Source: Sphingobium sp. (GTDB lineage: Bacteria > Pseudomonadota > Alphaproteobacteria > Sphingomonadales > Sphingomonadaceae). From it: a DNA stretch of 64,000 nt. The stretch's first letter is position 1. Every line of letters begins with the position of its first letter. Under the pieces are notes generated by a model that did not search any database, had not been told where the DNA came from, and saw only the letters and a list, made by a program, of their open reading frames with translations. Positions 54,001 through 62,415 of this stretch are shown piece by piece. A program made the position numbers and the translations under genes. Location: positions 558,001-622,000 of the forward strand of contig SPEL01000002.1 in the NCBI GenBank assembly GCA_009360885.1. The letters are read 5' to 3'.

Positions 54001-54438
54001 ATGTTTCGTCCCCTGACCGACACCCTGCTGGCTTCACCGCAGATCAGCCTCGCCGATGTCGCTGATGCAAAAGCACAAGGCGTCACCTTCATCATCAACA
54101 ATCGCCCGGATGACGAAGAACCGGGCCAGCTCAATGGTGCAGAGGTAGAAGCCGCTGCACAGGCCGCAGGCATAGGCTATGCGGCAGTACCCGTATCCCA
54201 TGGAGGCTTCGCGCCATGGCAGCTTGACGGCATGGATCAGGCGCTGGAGGCCGCAAAAGGCGGCAAGCTGCTCGCTTATTGCCGCTCCGGCACGCGTTCC
54301 ACTTTGCTCTGGGCATTATCGCGGTCACGGGCGGGGGATGCACCCGATGCCCTTGCCGAAAAGGCCGCCGCCGCCGGATATGATCTTAGCCCGATACGAC
54401 AGATCATGGACGCATTGGCGTCTGAACAGCAGGGCTGA
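54001..54438 (+). CDS. TIGR01244/DUF442 phosphatase-like protein
   Basis: A 145-residue protein with a protein-tyrosine-phosphatase-like fold. VTFIINNRPDDEEPGQ near residue 30 and the P-loop LLAYCRSGTRSTLLWAL near 90 (Cys-x5-Arg) are the family marks. Family members stand alone or are fused to beta-lactamase-fold sulfur dioxygenase-like enzymes (Blh) and are linked to sulfide oxidation. It lies 78 bases after the Atm1-type exporter. Confidence 0.82.
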   Translation: MFRPLTDTLLASPQISLADVADAKAQGVTFIINNRPDDEEPGQLNGAEVEAAAQAAGIGYAAVPVSHGGFAPWQLDGMDQALEAAKGGKLLAYCRSGTRSTLLWALSRSRAGDAPDALAEKAAAAGYDLSPIRQIMDALASEQQG

Positions 54439-54455
54439 TCCAGCCACCAGCCTGA

Positions 54456-54474
54456 CCTAAGATCAGGACCCTAG
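54456..54474. repeat. Near-palindromic intergenic motif, copy F
   Basis: CCTAAGATCAGGACCCTAG, matching the right half TCAGGACCCTA of the consensus. Confidence 0.5.
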
Positions 54475-54486
54475 CGAAAAACCACG

Positions 54487-54511
54487 CAGGCGCTTTCGGG
54501 CGCCTGTTTTT
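54487..54511 (+). terminator. Terminator after the DUF442 gene
   Basis: CAGGCGC (54487-54493) and GCGCCTG (54500-54506) with loop TTTCGG, followed by TTTTTA. Good intrinsic terminator. Confidence 0.85.
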
Positions 54512-54646
54512 ATGCCTGCCTTCCACCCAACAAAAAAGGGCCAGCACATTTCTGTGCCGGCCTTAGGTGCGTTCGCAGGAGGAACATCGGATGGGAGGGG
54601 GCCGTGTGCTGAACTCTTTGCCAGCCGGGCGGCCCCGCCCCGAAAC

Positions 54647-55960
54647 TCAGTTGTTATAGGCGCGCTCACCATGCTCGCCGAGGTCAAGCCCAGACTGTTC
54701 CACCTCTGGGGTGACACGCAGGCCGGTGAGTGCCTTGGCAACAAAGATCGCAACAGCCGTGCCAATGCTGGCCCAGATGATCGTCGTTACCGTCGCCGAA
54801 ATCTGGGTGATAAGCTGCGGCAGGATCACATAATCAGCAGCGCCCGGACCACCCAGCGAAGGCGAGTAGACAATGGCAGTACCGATCGCGCCAACCATGC
54901 CGCCTACACCGTGAATACCAAAGGCATCGAGCGAGTCATCATAACCCAGCGCAGGCTTGATCTTGGCAACCGCGATGAAGCAAACCAGAGAGGTTACAGC
55001 GCCCAGAACAATCGCACCAAACGGTCCGCTATTGCCCGCTGCCGGGGTGATCGCAACCAGACCCGCAATCACGCCAGAGCAGTAACCGAGGGAAGATGGC
55101 TTGTGCCCGGAGATTTTCTCGACAACCATCCATGCCAGCGCACCAGCAGCCGTCGCAACAAAGGTGTTAATCATCGCCAGAGCCGCAGTGCCATTGGCCG
55201 CAAGAGCCGAGCCTGCGTTGAAGCCGAACCAACCAACCCACAGCAGGCCAGTGCCCACCATTGTCAGCGTCAGGCTGTGCGGCGGCATGGGTTCCTTGGG
55301 ATAGCCAAGACGCTTACCGAGCAGAATGCAGGCAACCAGCGCAGATACACCCGCATTGATATGCACAACCGTACCACCGGCGAAGTCCAGCGCGCCCATG
55401 TCAAAGAACAGGCCGCCCGATGCCCAGACCATATGAGCGATGGGGAAATAAACGATCGTCAACCAGACGGCGGTAAATACCATCATTGCCGAAAATTTGA
55501 GGCGTTCTACCACCCCGCCCAATACCAGCGCAGCGGTAATGGCGGCGAAGGTCATCTGGAAGCAAACGAACACATATTCGGAAATACTGCCAGAAACACT
55601 GTCAGGCGTGATACCGGAAAGGAAGTAGTTGCCCCATGCAAAGAAGCTATTGCCTTGCGGACCGAAGGTTGTGCTGTATCCCCACATTACCCAGATCAGC
55701 ATCGCAAGCGCCGCTGCTGCACCGACCTGCGTCATGGTAGACAACATGTTTTTCGACCGGGTAAGACCACCGTAAAACAACGCCAGACCGGGCAGGATCA
55801 TCAGAAATACTAAAATGGTGGAGGTCATCATCCACGCATTATCGCCCGAATTGACAGTCGGCACCTCAGCGGCGGCCTCCTGTGCCCAAGCCGGAACAGA
55901 GGCCATTAACGCCCCGCCAAAGGCCCCGGCTGCCCCCAATATCTTTCTGGAAACGCTCAT
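54647..55960 (-). CDS. amtB: Ammonium transporter
   Basis: A 437-residue polytopic ammonium channel. Start at 55960 (MSVSRKILGAAGAFGGALMASVPAWAQE, a signal-like start) is preceded by AAGGGGAGC; earlier in-frame ATGs up to 56005 lack such a site. DNAWMMTSTILVFLMILPGLALFYGGLTRSKNML begins helix 1, with GALDFAGGTVVHINAGVSALV and the pore histidine in YDDSLDAFGIHGVGG and earlier segments. Transcribed after glnK, 60 bases apart. Regulated by P-II binding and by sigma-54/NtrC when nitrogen is short. Confidence 0.95.
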   Translation of the reverse strand: MSVSRKILGAAGAFGGALMASVPAWAQEAAAEVPTVNSGDNAWMMTSTILVFLMILPGLALFYGGLTRSKNMLSTMTQVGAAAALAMLIWVMWGYSTTFGPQGNSFFAWGNYFLSGITPDSVSGSISEYVFVCFQMTFAAITAALVLGGVVERLKFSAMMVFTAVWLTIVYFPIAHMVWASGGLFFDMGALDFAGGTVVHINAGVSALVACILLGKRLGYPKEPMPPHSLTLTMVGTGLLWVGWFGFNAGSALAANGTAALAMINTFVATAAGALAWMVVEKISGHKPSSLGYCSGVIAGLVAITPAAGNSGPFGAIVLGAVTSLVCFIAVAKIKPALGYDDSLDAFGIHGVGGMVGAIGTAIVYSPSLGGPGAADYVILPQLITQISATVTTIIWASIGTAVAIFVAKALTGLRVTPEVEQSGLDLGEHGERAYNN

Positions 55961-56020
55961 GCTGCTCCCCTTCATCATGCTCATCTTCATCACGCCCATT
56001 TCCATAACAGGGCCCTTTCG

Positions 56021-56359
56021 TTACAGAGCGGTTTCGCCGGTTTCGCCGGTGCGGATACGCACAGCCTGACCGACATCGAGAACGAAGATTTTGCCATCGC
56101 CAATGGCACCGCTATTGGCGGCCTGTTGCACGGCTTCCACCACGCGGGGGGCAAGATCATCATCGCAGACGACCTCAATCTTCAGCTTTGGGACCATGTT
56201 GGTGCTATATTCGGCACCACGGTAGATTTCGGTCTGCCCCTTTTGACGGCCAAAGCCCTTGACCTCACTAACGGTCAGACCAGCCACCCCGGTAGCGGAC
56301 AAAGCCTCGCGCACATCGTCCAGCTTGAACGGCTTTATGATTGCCATGATTAGTTTCAT
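56021..56359 (-). CDS. glnK: P-II nitrogen regulatory protein
   Basis: A 112-residue P-II protein from MKLIMAIIKPFKLDDVREAL (56359), the usual length. EVKGFGRQKGQTEIYRGAEYSTNMVPKLKIEVV is the T-loop with the uridylylated Tyr (residue 51) kept. The C-terminal GDGKIFVLDVGQAVRIRTGETGETAL is complete. Being coupled to amtB it is GlnK rather than GlnB. A near-perfect sigma-54 promoter lies upstream. Confidence 0.95.
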   Translation of the reverse strand: MKLIMAIIKPFKLDDVREALSATGVAGLTVSEVKGFGRQKGQTEIYRGAEYSTNMVPKLKIEVVCDDDLAPRVVEAVQQAANSGAIGDGKIFVLDVGQAVRIRTGETGETAL

Positions 56360-56709
56360 GCTGCTCTCTTTCCTGCCCTTTGCGGTATGCAAGGATAGAT
56401 AAGCAAACAGCGTGCCAGTTTTAAAAATGGCGGAGATTATATGGTTTGAGCGAGCAATAATATCGTGTCTCGCCGCAAAATCAGGCAGGAATAGTGGCGT
56501 TGCTTATTTTTTAGGCAACTATCAGAAGCGCTGATGACCAAAAAACAAGCAGGCGCAACTCCCCTGCCCGTTAACTATATTGAGGGCCTCCGCACCAACG
56601 CGCATAACCCCCTCATAGATTCTTTAATGTGTCACTATTTTGGAAAACGGAGCTATGCTTCAAGGATGCGGAAAATCAGCCTTTTACCCAAGGTTCGGGC
56701 CACAACAGA
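56360..56709. other. Region upstream of glnK
   Basis: About 350 bases without a gene, holding the sigma-54 promoter. GCGAG/CTCGC arms at about 56450-56473 form an inverted repeat upstream of it; I see no TGCACCA-type NtrC consensus. Short plus-strand frames are not supported. Confidence 0.5.
56402..56417 (-). promoter_or_regulatory. Sigma-54 promoter of glnK-amtB
   Basis: On the minus strand TGGCAC-GCTGT-TTGCT, exactly the sigma-54 consensus TGGCAC-N5-TTGCw with the GG and GC dinucleotides at -24 and -12. Transcription would start near 56390, about 30 bases before the glnK ATG. Confidence 0.85.
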
Positions 56710-56952
56710 TCAGCGGGCAACCTCATTGGCATTCTGATTAGCGCTGTCATCCCCCTGCAACGCAGCCGCAGCATTATCGGCTCGCGCATCCAGCATTGCG
56801 GCCGCTTCATTAAGCGCTTTCGCTTCACCCGCTGTCACACCGCCAACGCCCGCACCTTCATCTGATGCGCCGCAAGCTGACAAAGCAGACACCAACGTAA
56901 TCGCAGTCAGCGGAGCGAGAAGAGCATAAACACTGGAGGAACAAATTTTCAT
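56710..56952 (-). CDS. Small lipoprotein, Ala-rich
   Basis: An 80-residue protein: MKICSSSVYALLAPLTAITLVSALSACGASDE is a lipoprotein signal with lipobox LSAC. The mature part (about 53 residues, AGEAKALNEAAAMLDARADNAAAALQGDDSANQN) is a short alpha-helical, Ala/Asp/Asn-rich segment. No family recognised. Confidence 0.65.
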   Translation of the reverse strand: MKICSSSVYALLAPLTAITLVSALSACGASDEGAGVGGVTAGEAKALNEAAAMLDARADNAAAALQGDDSANQNANEVAR

Positions 56953-57101
56953 GCCGCACCTGTTTTACGCCCTCCGACAAAGAGTGAAGAGCATAACGAA
57001 AAAGGGGAACAGCCATTATGGCACATCCCCCTTCATCCTACAATCTCAGCCTGCTTCATCCGCCCCGGCAGGAACAGGCTGGAAATAGAAAACGCGAAAA
57101 A

Positions 57102-57320
57102 TCAGAGCGCGTTTGCAGCGTTATCAACCACGTTATCAACGTGATTAGCAACGTTGCTGCTGGCATTTACGGCAGCGTTCATAGCGTTATCAGCAGCATT
57201 AGCGGCGTTGTCTGCTGCGTTATCAACAGCATTGACGGCGTTGTGCGCTTCTTCCTTGGAGCAAGCAGCAAGGCCGAGCGAAGCGGCGAGAACGAGCGAA
57301 AGAGCGATAGTCTTGGTCAT
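57102..57320 (-). CDS. Small lipoprotein with Asn-Ala repeats
   Basis: A 72-residue protein. MTKTIALSLVLAASLGLAACSKEEA carries the lipobox LAAC. The mature part is made of repeated NAVDNAADNAANAADNAMNAAVNA units with V/A at regular spacing, suggesting a long amphipathic helix. CAGGGGATACCC lies before the ATG. Similar tiny Asn/Ala lipoproteins are common in sphingomonads. Function unknown. Confidence 0.75.
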   Translation of the reverse strand: MTKTIALSLVLAASLGLAACSKEEAHNAVNAVDNAADNAANAADNAMNAAVNASSNVANHVDNVVDNAANAL

Positions 57321-57479
57321 TGGGTATCCCCTGTCTCTGAGATATAATCAGCGCAGGCTTAATCCCGGAGAAACGCTGACCCCATCTAAGCCTGCAAGGC
57401 GGGTATCTACTGCGTTGCGAGTGCGAACGCAAGCTGATGTTGACCATCAGACCCCATGCCCCCATAGAGTTTTCACATA

Positions 57480-58436
57480 ATGACAGATCTTCTTGATATT
57501 TTCCGGGCGCTGGCTGACCCTACGCGCATCCGCATCATGCACCTTTTGGGCGCAATGGAGCTGGCTGTCGGCGAACTGGCGCAGGTGGTGGCGCAGAGCC
57601 AGCCGCGCGTATCCAGACATGTAAAAATTCTTAGCGAAGCCGGGCTGATCGACCGCCGCAAGGAAGGGAACCGCGTATTTCTGCGCACAACGACGATAGC
57701 TGCCAGCCAGACCATTCTCGCCCTGTTCGATACCATTTCTGATACAGAGAGCGAAGGCCTGTGGCTGAAGGCGGATCTCGCCCGCCTTGCCGCTGTGCGC
57801 GCAGACCGTGTCCGCGCGGCTGATGAATATTTCGCCCGCCATGCTGAACATTGGGACGCCCTTCGGTCACTTCATGTGCCAGAGGCAGAGGTGGAACAGG
57901 CGATGGCCGATATTCTGGGCACCGATCAGCCCGCCCCATCCGCAATCGGCCATTTGCTTGATCTGGGCACCGGCACCGGGCGGATGATCGAATTATTCGC
58001 CCCTTATGCCGCACAAACCAGCGCTATAGACCGCAGCCCTGACATGCTCCGTTTCGCCCGCGCCAAAGTGCCGGAAGGAAAAGAGGATAGTGTCACCCTC
58101 ATATTAGGGGATTTTGGCGCATTACCGCTGGAAGATGCCAGTGTAGACCTCATCACCGCACACCAGATATTGCATTACAGCCCTGCTCCCGAACAAATTA
58201 TTCGCGAGGCCGCCCGCGTTCTGGCCCCTGATGGCCGCATTCTGCTGGTGGATTTCGCCCCGCATGACCGTGAAGAACTGCGCACGCGGGATCAGCATGA
58301 GAGGCTGGGCTTTTCCAATGAACAGATAGAGAGCTGGTTCCGCGCGGCCAACCTCTTGCCTGAAACCACGCGCACCCTGCCCGGCACAGAACTAACCGTG
58401 CAATTATGGCTAGGCCGCAAAACAGCAAAAAGTTAA
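57480..58436 (+). CDS. ArsR-family regulator fused to SAM-methyltransferase domain
   Basis: A 318-residue fusion. Residues 1-90 are an ArsR winged helix (DIFRALADPTRIRIMHLLGAMELAVGELAQVVAQSQPRVSRHVKILSEAGLIDRR). Residues 130-310 are a class I methyltransferase: LLDLGTGTGRMIELFAPYA is the SAM motif, then LPLEDASVDLITAHQILHYSP. In Alphaproteobacteria such proteins usually sit next to metF/metH and sense S-adenosyl compounds. Here metF/metH are not adjacent. No metal-binding cysteines are visible. Confidence 0.88.
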   Translation: MTDLLDIFRALADPTRIRIMHLLGAMELAVGELAQVVAQSQPRVSRHVKILSEAGLIDRRKEGNRVFLRTTTIAASQTILALFDTISDTESEGLWLKADLARLAAVRADRVRAADEYFARHAEHWDALRSLHVPEAEVEQAMADILGTDQPAPSAIGHLLDLGTGTGRMIELFAPYAAQTSAIDRSPDMLRFARAKVPEGKEDSVTLILGDFGALPLEDASVDLITAHQILHYSPAPEQIIREAARVLAPDGRILLVDFAPHDREELRTRDQHERLGFSNEQIESWFRAANLLPETTRTLPGTELTVQLWLGRKTAKS

Positions 58437-58477
58437 TCTGCTCGCCTGCTCGGAAAAATCAGGATAAAAGGTCGCTT

Positions 58478-59437
58478 ATGAAACAGACCCGCCTCATCCT
58501 CTCCGCGCTGCTGACCGGCGGCATAATGATCGCCCATAGCATGACACCACAAGGGGCCTCGGCACAGAGCGGCTCTGCATCCTTTGTAGCAGATGGCCGA
58601 GGCTATGCGACATTAAGCGCAGCCGTTGACGCCATTGGCGACAGGGACGGAGCCATCACCATCGCCCCCGGTACTTATCGTCAGTGCGCAGTGCAGGAAC
58701 GGGGTGCCATCGTCTATCGCGCAGCCACGCCCGGCACGGTCATCTTCGACGCCGAAACATGCGAGGGCAAAGCCTCACTGGTATTACGCGGACGTGCCGC
58801 CATTGTAGAGGGGTTAATATTCCAGAACCTCCGCGTACCCGATGGTAATGGTGCAGGGATCAGGCTGGAAAAGGGCGACCTCAGCGTTACCAACAGCATT
58901 TTCCGCAATAGCGAAGAAGGCATATTAACGGCCAGCGACCCGCAAGGAACCATCACGGTTGACCGCTCGACGTTTAGCCGTCTGGGCCGGTGTGATCGGG
59001 GTCTTTCGTGCGCGCATAGCATTTATGTAGGCGATTATGGGCGGCTCATCGTCACCCGTTCCCGCTTCGAGGCAGGGAGCGGCGGCCATTATATCAAGGT
59101 TCGCGCGCCGCAGGTGGAAATAACCGATAATAGCTTTGATGACAGTCAGGGCCACACCACCAACTATACGATCGACCTTCCCAATGGCTCCGCTGGGTTA
59201 ATCGCCGGGAATATCATGGTGCAGGGGAAAGATAAGGAAAATCACAGCGCTTTCATCACCATCGCCCCGGAAGGCCGTGAGTTTGACAGCAGCGGCCTCG
59301 TCATCCGCAATAATCGCGCCAGTTTCGCTCCCGGCGTTTCATGGGGCAGCACCTTTGTCGCCAACTGGACGGATGACAAAGTAACGATCAGCAATAATCA
59401 GTTGGCAGGTGGCATCAAACTAACCGACCGGCGATGA
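58478..59437 (+). CDS. Right-handed beta-helix repeat protein, exported
   Basis: A 319-residue protein starting MKQTRLILSALLTGGIMIAHSMTPQGASAQS (58478), a signal peptide; a longer frame overlaps the gene before it. It continues GRGYATLSAAVDAIGDRDGAITIAPGTYRQC, a pectin-lyase-like N-cap, then beta-helix coils (IFQNLRVPDGNGAGIRLEKGDLSVTNSIFRNSEEGILTASDPQGTITVDRSTFSRLG). Possibly a polysaccharide lyase or binding protein; catalytic residues could not be assigned. 41 bases after the ArsR-methyltransferase gene. Confidence 0.78.
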   Translation: MKQTRLILSALLTGGIMIAHSMTPQGASAQSGSASFVADGRGYATLSAAVDAIGDRDGAITIAPGTYRQCAVQERGAIVYRAATPGTVIFDAETCEGKASLVLRGRAAIVEGLIFQNLRVPDGNGAGIRLEKGDLSVTNSIFRNSEEGILTASDPQGTITVDRSTFSRLGRCDRGLSCAHSIYVGDYGRLIVTRSRFEAGSGGHYIKVRAPQVEITDNSFDDSQGHTTNYTIDLPNGSAGLIAGNIMVQGKDKENHSAFITIAPEGREFDSSGLVIRNNRASFAPGVSWGSTFVANWTDDKVTISNNQLAGGIKLTDRR

Positions 59438-59534
59438 AAGCTGAAATTACTAAAAACAGCCCCGACAATGTGGTAAAGATATTCCACATCAGCCGGTTTT
59501 GTGACTTTTCCTTTACAGCCTGACACCCTGCGCA

Positions 59535-59563
59535 TTGACTTTTCCTGCCCGAATCCGTATCGG
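59535..59563 (+). promoter_or_regulatory. Candidate promoter of rpmH
   Basis: TTGACT (59535-59540) and TATCGG (59558-59563) are 17 bases apart. -35 is good, -10 is weak. About 90 bases before rpmH. Confidence 0.35.
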
Positions 59564-59652
59564 CCTGTTCGTGATTGGCGGCTGCTGGCGGGAAAACCCG
59601 GCTTGGCGGCCCCTTTTTGTCATGAATGATTCGATTTTTTAAGGAATGAGCG

Positions 59653-59787
59653 ATGAAGCGCACCTTTCAGCCGAGCAACCTCGTCCGCAAGCGGCGTCAC
59701 GGTTTCCGCACCCGTAGCGCAACTCCGGGTGGCCGTAACATCCTGCGTGCCCGCCGCGCGCGTGGCCGCAAGAGCCTGAGCGCCTGA
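59653..59787 (+). CDS. rpmH: 50S ribosomal protein L34
   Basis: A 44-residue protein: [20 protein letters not shown] followed by [24 protein letters not shown], complete L34. AAGGAATGAG lies before the ATG. First gene of the rpmH-rnpA-yidD-yidC-engB group. Confidence 0.98.
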   Translation: MKRTFQPSNLVRKRRHGFRTRSATPGGRNILRARRARGRKSLSA

Positions 59788-59828
59788 GCGCAGGCCGATC
59801 AGGCGACTGGTCGGGCACAAAGTTGACC

Positions 59829-59850
59829 GAGGCGGAACCGCTTCCGCCTC
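59829..59850 (+). promoter_or_regulatory. Perfect hairpin between rpmH and rnpA
   Basis: GAGGCGGAA (59829-59837) and TTCCGCCTC (59842-59850) with loop CCGC, a perfect 9-bp stem ending eight bases before the rnpA ATG. No T-run, so it may set relative expression of rpmH and rnpA by RNA processing or hindered initiation. Confidence 0.55.
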
Positions 59851-59858
59851 CACCGGCT

Positions 59859-60395
59859 ATGATGTTAGAAACCTTGCGCAAGCGCGCTGATTTTCTGGCC
59901 TGCAACCGGGGGCGTCGTCAGCCTATGCCTGGCTTCGTTCTACTGATGCGGGAGCGCAAGGATGATAATCCTGCGACTCGATTAGGTATTACGGTAACCA
60001 AGAAGATTGGCGGCGCTGTCGTCCGTAACCGGATGAAGCGCCGTTTTCGTGCGCTTGCACGGGCGATATTACCGCATCAGGGCATCAGCGGCACAGATTA
60101 TGTGCTGATCGGTCGTGCCGGTGGGGTGGAGCGCGAATATTCCAGTCTGGTAAAGGAGCTAGAAAAAGCGCTCCGTCGGCTACAAGCACCCGAGACAGGC
60201 GAGAATCATACCAGCTCTGGCGCAAAACGCAGCCATCGCCCCCCATCCGGCGACCAGCCCCCCCCGCGTAAAAGCCACGCCCACAAAGGCAGAGGCAAGG
60301 GACGCGGAGCCGGCTTTCAGGCTGGCCAGCCAGCGAAACCACATTCGGCAGACAATGCCACGCTTTCCCCCGACAACAAGACTAGCCAACCATGA
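59859..60395 (+). CDS. rnpA: Ribonuclease P protein component
   Basis: Protein cofactor of RNase P, maturing tRNA 5' ends. From the ATG at 59859 (another follows at once) 178 residues; a TTG at 59823 would read through the hairpin and is less likely. LETLRKRADFLACNRGRR opens the domain; VVRNRMKRRFRALAR near residue 60 is the RNR signature. After about residue 120 the protein has a 55-residue tail rich in Pro, Ser, Lys, His and Gly not found in usual RnpA (about 120 residues). Its stop overlaps yidD by ATGA. Confidence 0.93.
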   Translation: MMLETLRKRADFLACNRGRRQPMPGFVLLMRERKDDNPATRLGITVTKKIGGAVVRNRMKRRFRALARAILPHQGISGTDYVLIGRAGGVEREYSSLVKELEKALRRLQAPETGENHTSSGAKRSHRPPSGDQPPPRKSHAHKGRGKGRGAGFQAGQPAKPHSADNATLSPDNKTSQP

Positions 60396-60604
60396 TAGCG
60401 CGCCTGCTCATTCTGCTGGCGCGGGGCTGGCAATGGGGGCCATCGCGTATATTACCGCCCAGTTGCCGTTATCACCCCAGTTGCTCTCAATATGGAATTG
60501 AAGCGCTTAAAAAATATGGCGCACTTCGGGGTAGCTGGCTAACGCTGAAACGGCTATTGCGCTGTCACCCATGGGGAGGATCAGGCCATGATCCGGTTCC
60601 ATGA
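60392..60604 (+). CDS. yidD: Membrane protein insertion efficiency factor YidD
   Basis: A 70-residue protein: LLARGWQWGPSRILPPSCRYHPSCSQYGIEALKKYGALRGSWLTLKRLLRCHPWGGSGHDPVP, with the three conserved cysteines and the HPWGGSGHDPVP end. Overlaps rnpA by 4 bases. Assists YidC-dependent insertion at the inner membrane. Confidence 0.96.
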   Translation: MIARLLILLARGWQWGPSRILPPSCRYHPSCSQYGIEALKKYGALRGSWLTLKRLLRCHPWGGSGHDPVP

Positions 60605-60622
60605 TGAACGATATTGAGAATA

Positions 60623-60659
60623 GCCCGGCCCGACATATGGTCCCCACCATGGACCGGGC
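60623..60659 (+). promoter_or_regulatory. Hairpin between yidD and yidC
   Basis: GCCCGG (60623-60628) pairs with CCGGGC (60654-60659), with an inner stem ATGGT/ACCAT around CCCC. Lies 18 bases after yidD and 28 before yidC. Possible attenuator or RNA processing site. Confidence 0.45.
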
Positions 60660-60687
60660 GTTATGAATTTTAGGGAGCATTTCCACA

Positions 60688-62415
60688 GTGGACGATAAGC
60701 GGAATATCCTGTTGGCAATGGTGCTGACCGCAGCAATATTGTTCGGTTGGCCTTATATTGCCGAGACTCTGTTCCCCGGCTCCACCACGGCAGCCAGCAA
60801 GCAAGAGGCGCAATCACAAAGCGGAACGAACACCGTCAATGTCGCCCCCGGCGCACCCGCTGCACCAACAGCGACCGTGATTCGGTCTCGTGATATTGTA
60901 TTGCAGGACAGTGCCCGCATCGCCATTGAAACCCCAAAATTGCGTGGTTCCATTGCCCTGAAAGGCGCGCGGATCGATGATATCGTACTCGCGACCTATA
61001 AGGAAACGCTGGACAAGAAATCTCCCGACGTCACGCTTTTCTCGCCCGCTGGCACAACCAATGCCCAGTTTGCGGGCTTTGGCTGGTCTGGCGAGGGCCT
61101 GAAAGCCCCCGATGCCAACACCATCTGGCAGGCAAGCGGTAACAAGCTCACCCCCGCTACCCCGGTGACACTCCGTTGGAATAACGGACAGGGCCAGCTC
61201 TTTGAAATCGCGCTGCGTATTGATGATAATTACATGATTAGCGCGACGCAGAAGGTGTCCAACATCGGGCAAGCCACAGTAGGCGTTCAGCCTTATGGGT
61301 TTATCAGCCGTGCCAAGCGCCCGACAGAGCCGGATACATGGACCATCCATATCGGCCCGATGGGAGTGTTTAACGGCGCTGCCAATTATGACATTGATTA
61401 TAACGACATTGATGATGGCAGCGCGCCTGCCGCCATCACCAGCACCGGCGGGTGGATCGGCTTTACCGATAAATACTGGCTCTCTGCCCTCATTCCCGAT
61501 CAGGCTTCCCGTTTCGACGGCCAGTTCCGCAAGGGCGCCGGGCAAGGCTATCAGGCCGATTTCAGCGCCAGCCCGACTTTGCTGGCCACTGGCAAATCCG
61601 TCACGCAGACGAGCCGCTTGTTTGTCGGCGCGAAGGAAGTGAAGACGCTGGAAGCCTATCAGGATGGCGTTAGTGGCCAGCAGGCCGTTCCGCTATTTGA
61701 TCGGGCGATCGACTGGGGTTGGTTCTACTGGTTTGAAAAGCCGATTTTTGCGCTGCTGGACTGGTTGTTCCGCATGGTCGGCAATTTCGGCGTCGCCATC
61801 ATTTTGCTCACCTTCGTTGTGCGCGCTGTGATGTTCCCGATTGCGCAAAAGCAATTTGCCTCGATGGCCGCAATGCGTGCCATTCAGCCCAAGATGAAGA
61901 CGCTGCAGGAGCGGTATAAAGACGACAAGCCCAAGATGCAGGCCGAGTTAATGGCCCTCTATAAAACGGAAAAGGTTAATCCGTTTGCGGGCTGTATGCC
62001 GATCTTCCTGCAAATCCCGATCTTCTTCGCGCTTTATAAAGTGCTGATGCTGACTATCGAAATGCGTCATCAGCCTTTCATTCTGTGGATTAAGGATTTG
62101 TCCGCGCCAGATCCGCTGCACGTGCTGAATCTGTTTGGCCTGCTGCCTTTCACTCCTCCATCATTCCTCGGCATTGGTATACTCGCCATCATATTGGGCA
62201 TCACCATGTGGTTGCAGTTCCGCCTGAACCCGGCGCCGATGGACGACATGCAGAAGCAGATCTTCGCTATCATGCCGTGGATGATGATGTTCGTCATGGC
62301 ACCTTTTGCGGCAGGCCTGCTCATTTACTGGATCACGTCCAATATCCTCACTATCGCACAGCAAAGCTGGCTCTATAGCCGCCATCCGCAGCTAAAACAG
62401 GCAGTCGCAAAGTGA
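60688..62415 (+). CDS. yidC: Membrane protein insertase YidC
   Basis: A 575-residue insertase with a GTG start at 60688 (AGGGAG eleven bases upstream). N-terminal membrane anchor [24 protein letters not shown], a large periplasmic domain (residues about 60-350), and a C-terminal five-helix core: [54 protein letters not shown], then [21 protein letters not shown]. Cooperates with SecYEG. Overlaps engB by GTGA. Confidence 0.97.
   Translation: MDDKRNILLAMVLTAAILFGWPYIAETLFPGSTTAASKQEAQSQSGTNTVNVAPGAPAAPTATVIRSRDIVLQDSARIAIETPKLRGSIALKGARIDDIVLATYKETLDKKSPDVTLFSPAGTTNAQFAGFGWSGEGLKAPDANTIWQASGNKLTPATPVTLRWNNGQGQLFEIALRIDDNYMISATQKVSNIGQATVGVQPYGFISRAKRPTEPDTWTIHIGPMGVFNGAANYDIDYNDIDDGSAPAAITSTGGWIGFTDKYWLSALIPDQASRFDGQFRKGAGQGYQADFSASPTLLATGKSVTQTSRLFVGAKEVKTLEAYQDGVSGQQAVPLFDRAIDWGWFYWFEKPIFALLDWLFRMVGNFGVAIILLTFVVRAVMFPIAQKQFASMAAMRAIQPKMKTLQERYKDDKPKMQAELMALYKTEKVNPFAGCMPIFLQIPIFFALYKVLMLTIEMRHQPFILWIKDLSAPDPLHVLNLFGLLPFTPPSFLGIGILAIILGITMWLQFRLNPAPMDDMQKQIFAIMPWMMMFVMAPFAAGLLIYWITSNILTIAQQSWLYSRHPQLKQAVAK

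Noticed and set aside
54512-55813. 433-codon open frame on the plus strand
   Set aside because: Opposite amtB; translation is basic and low in hydrophobic order, with no family match.
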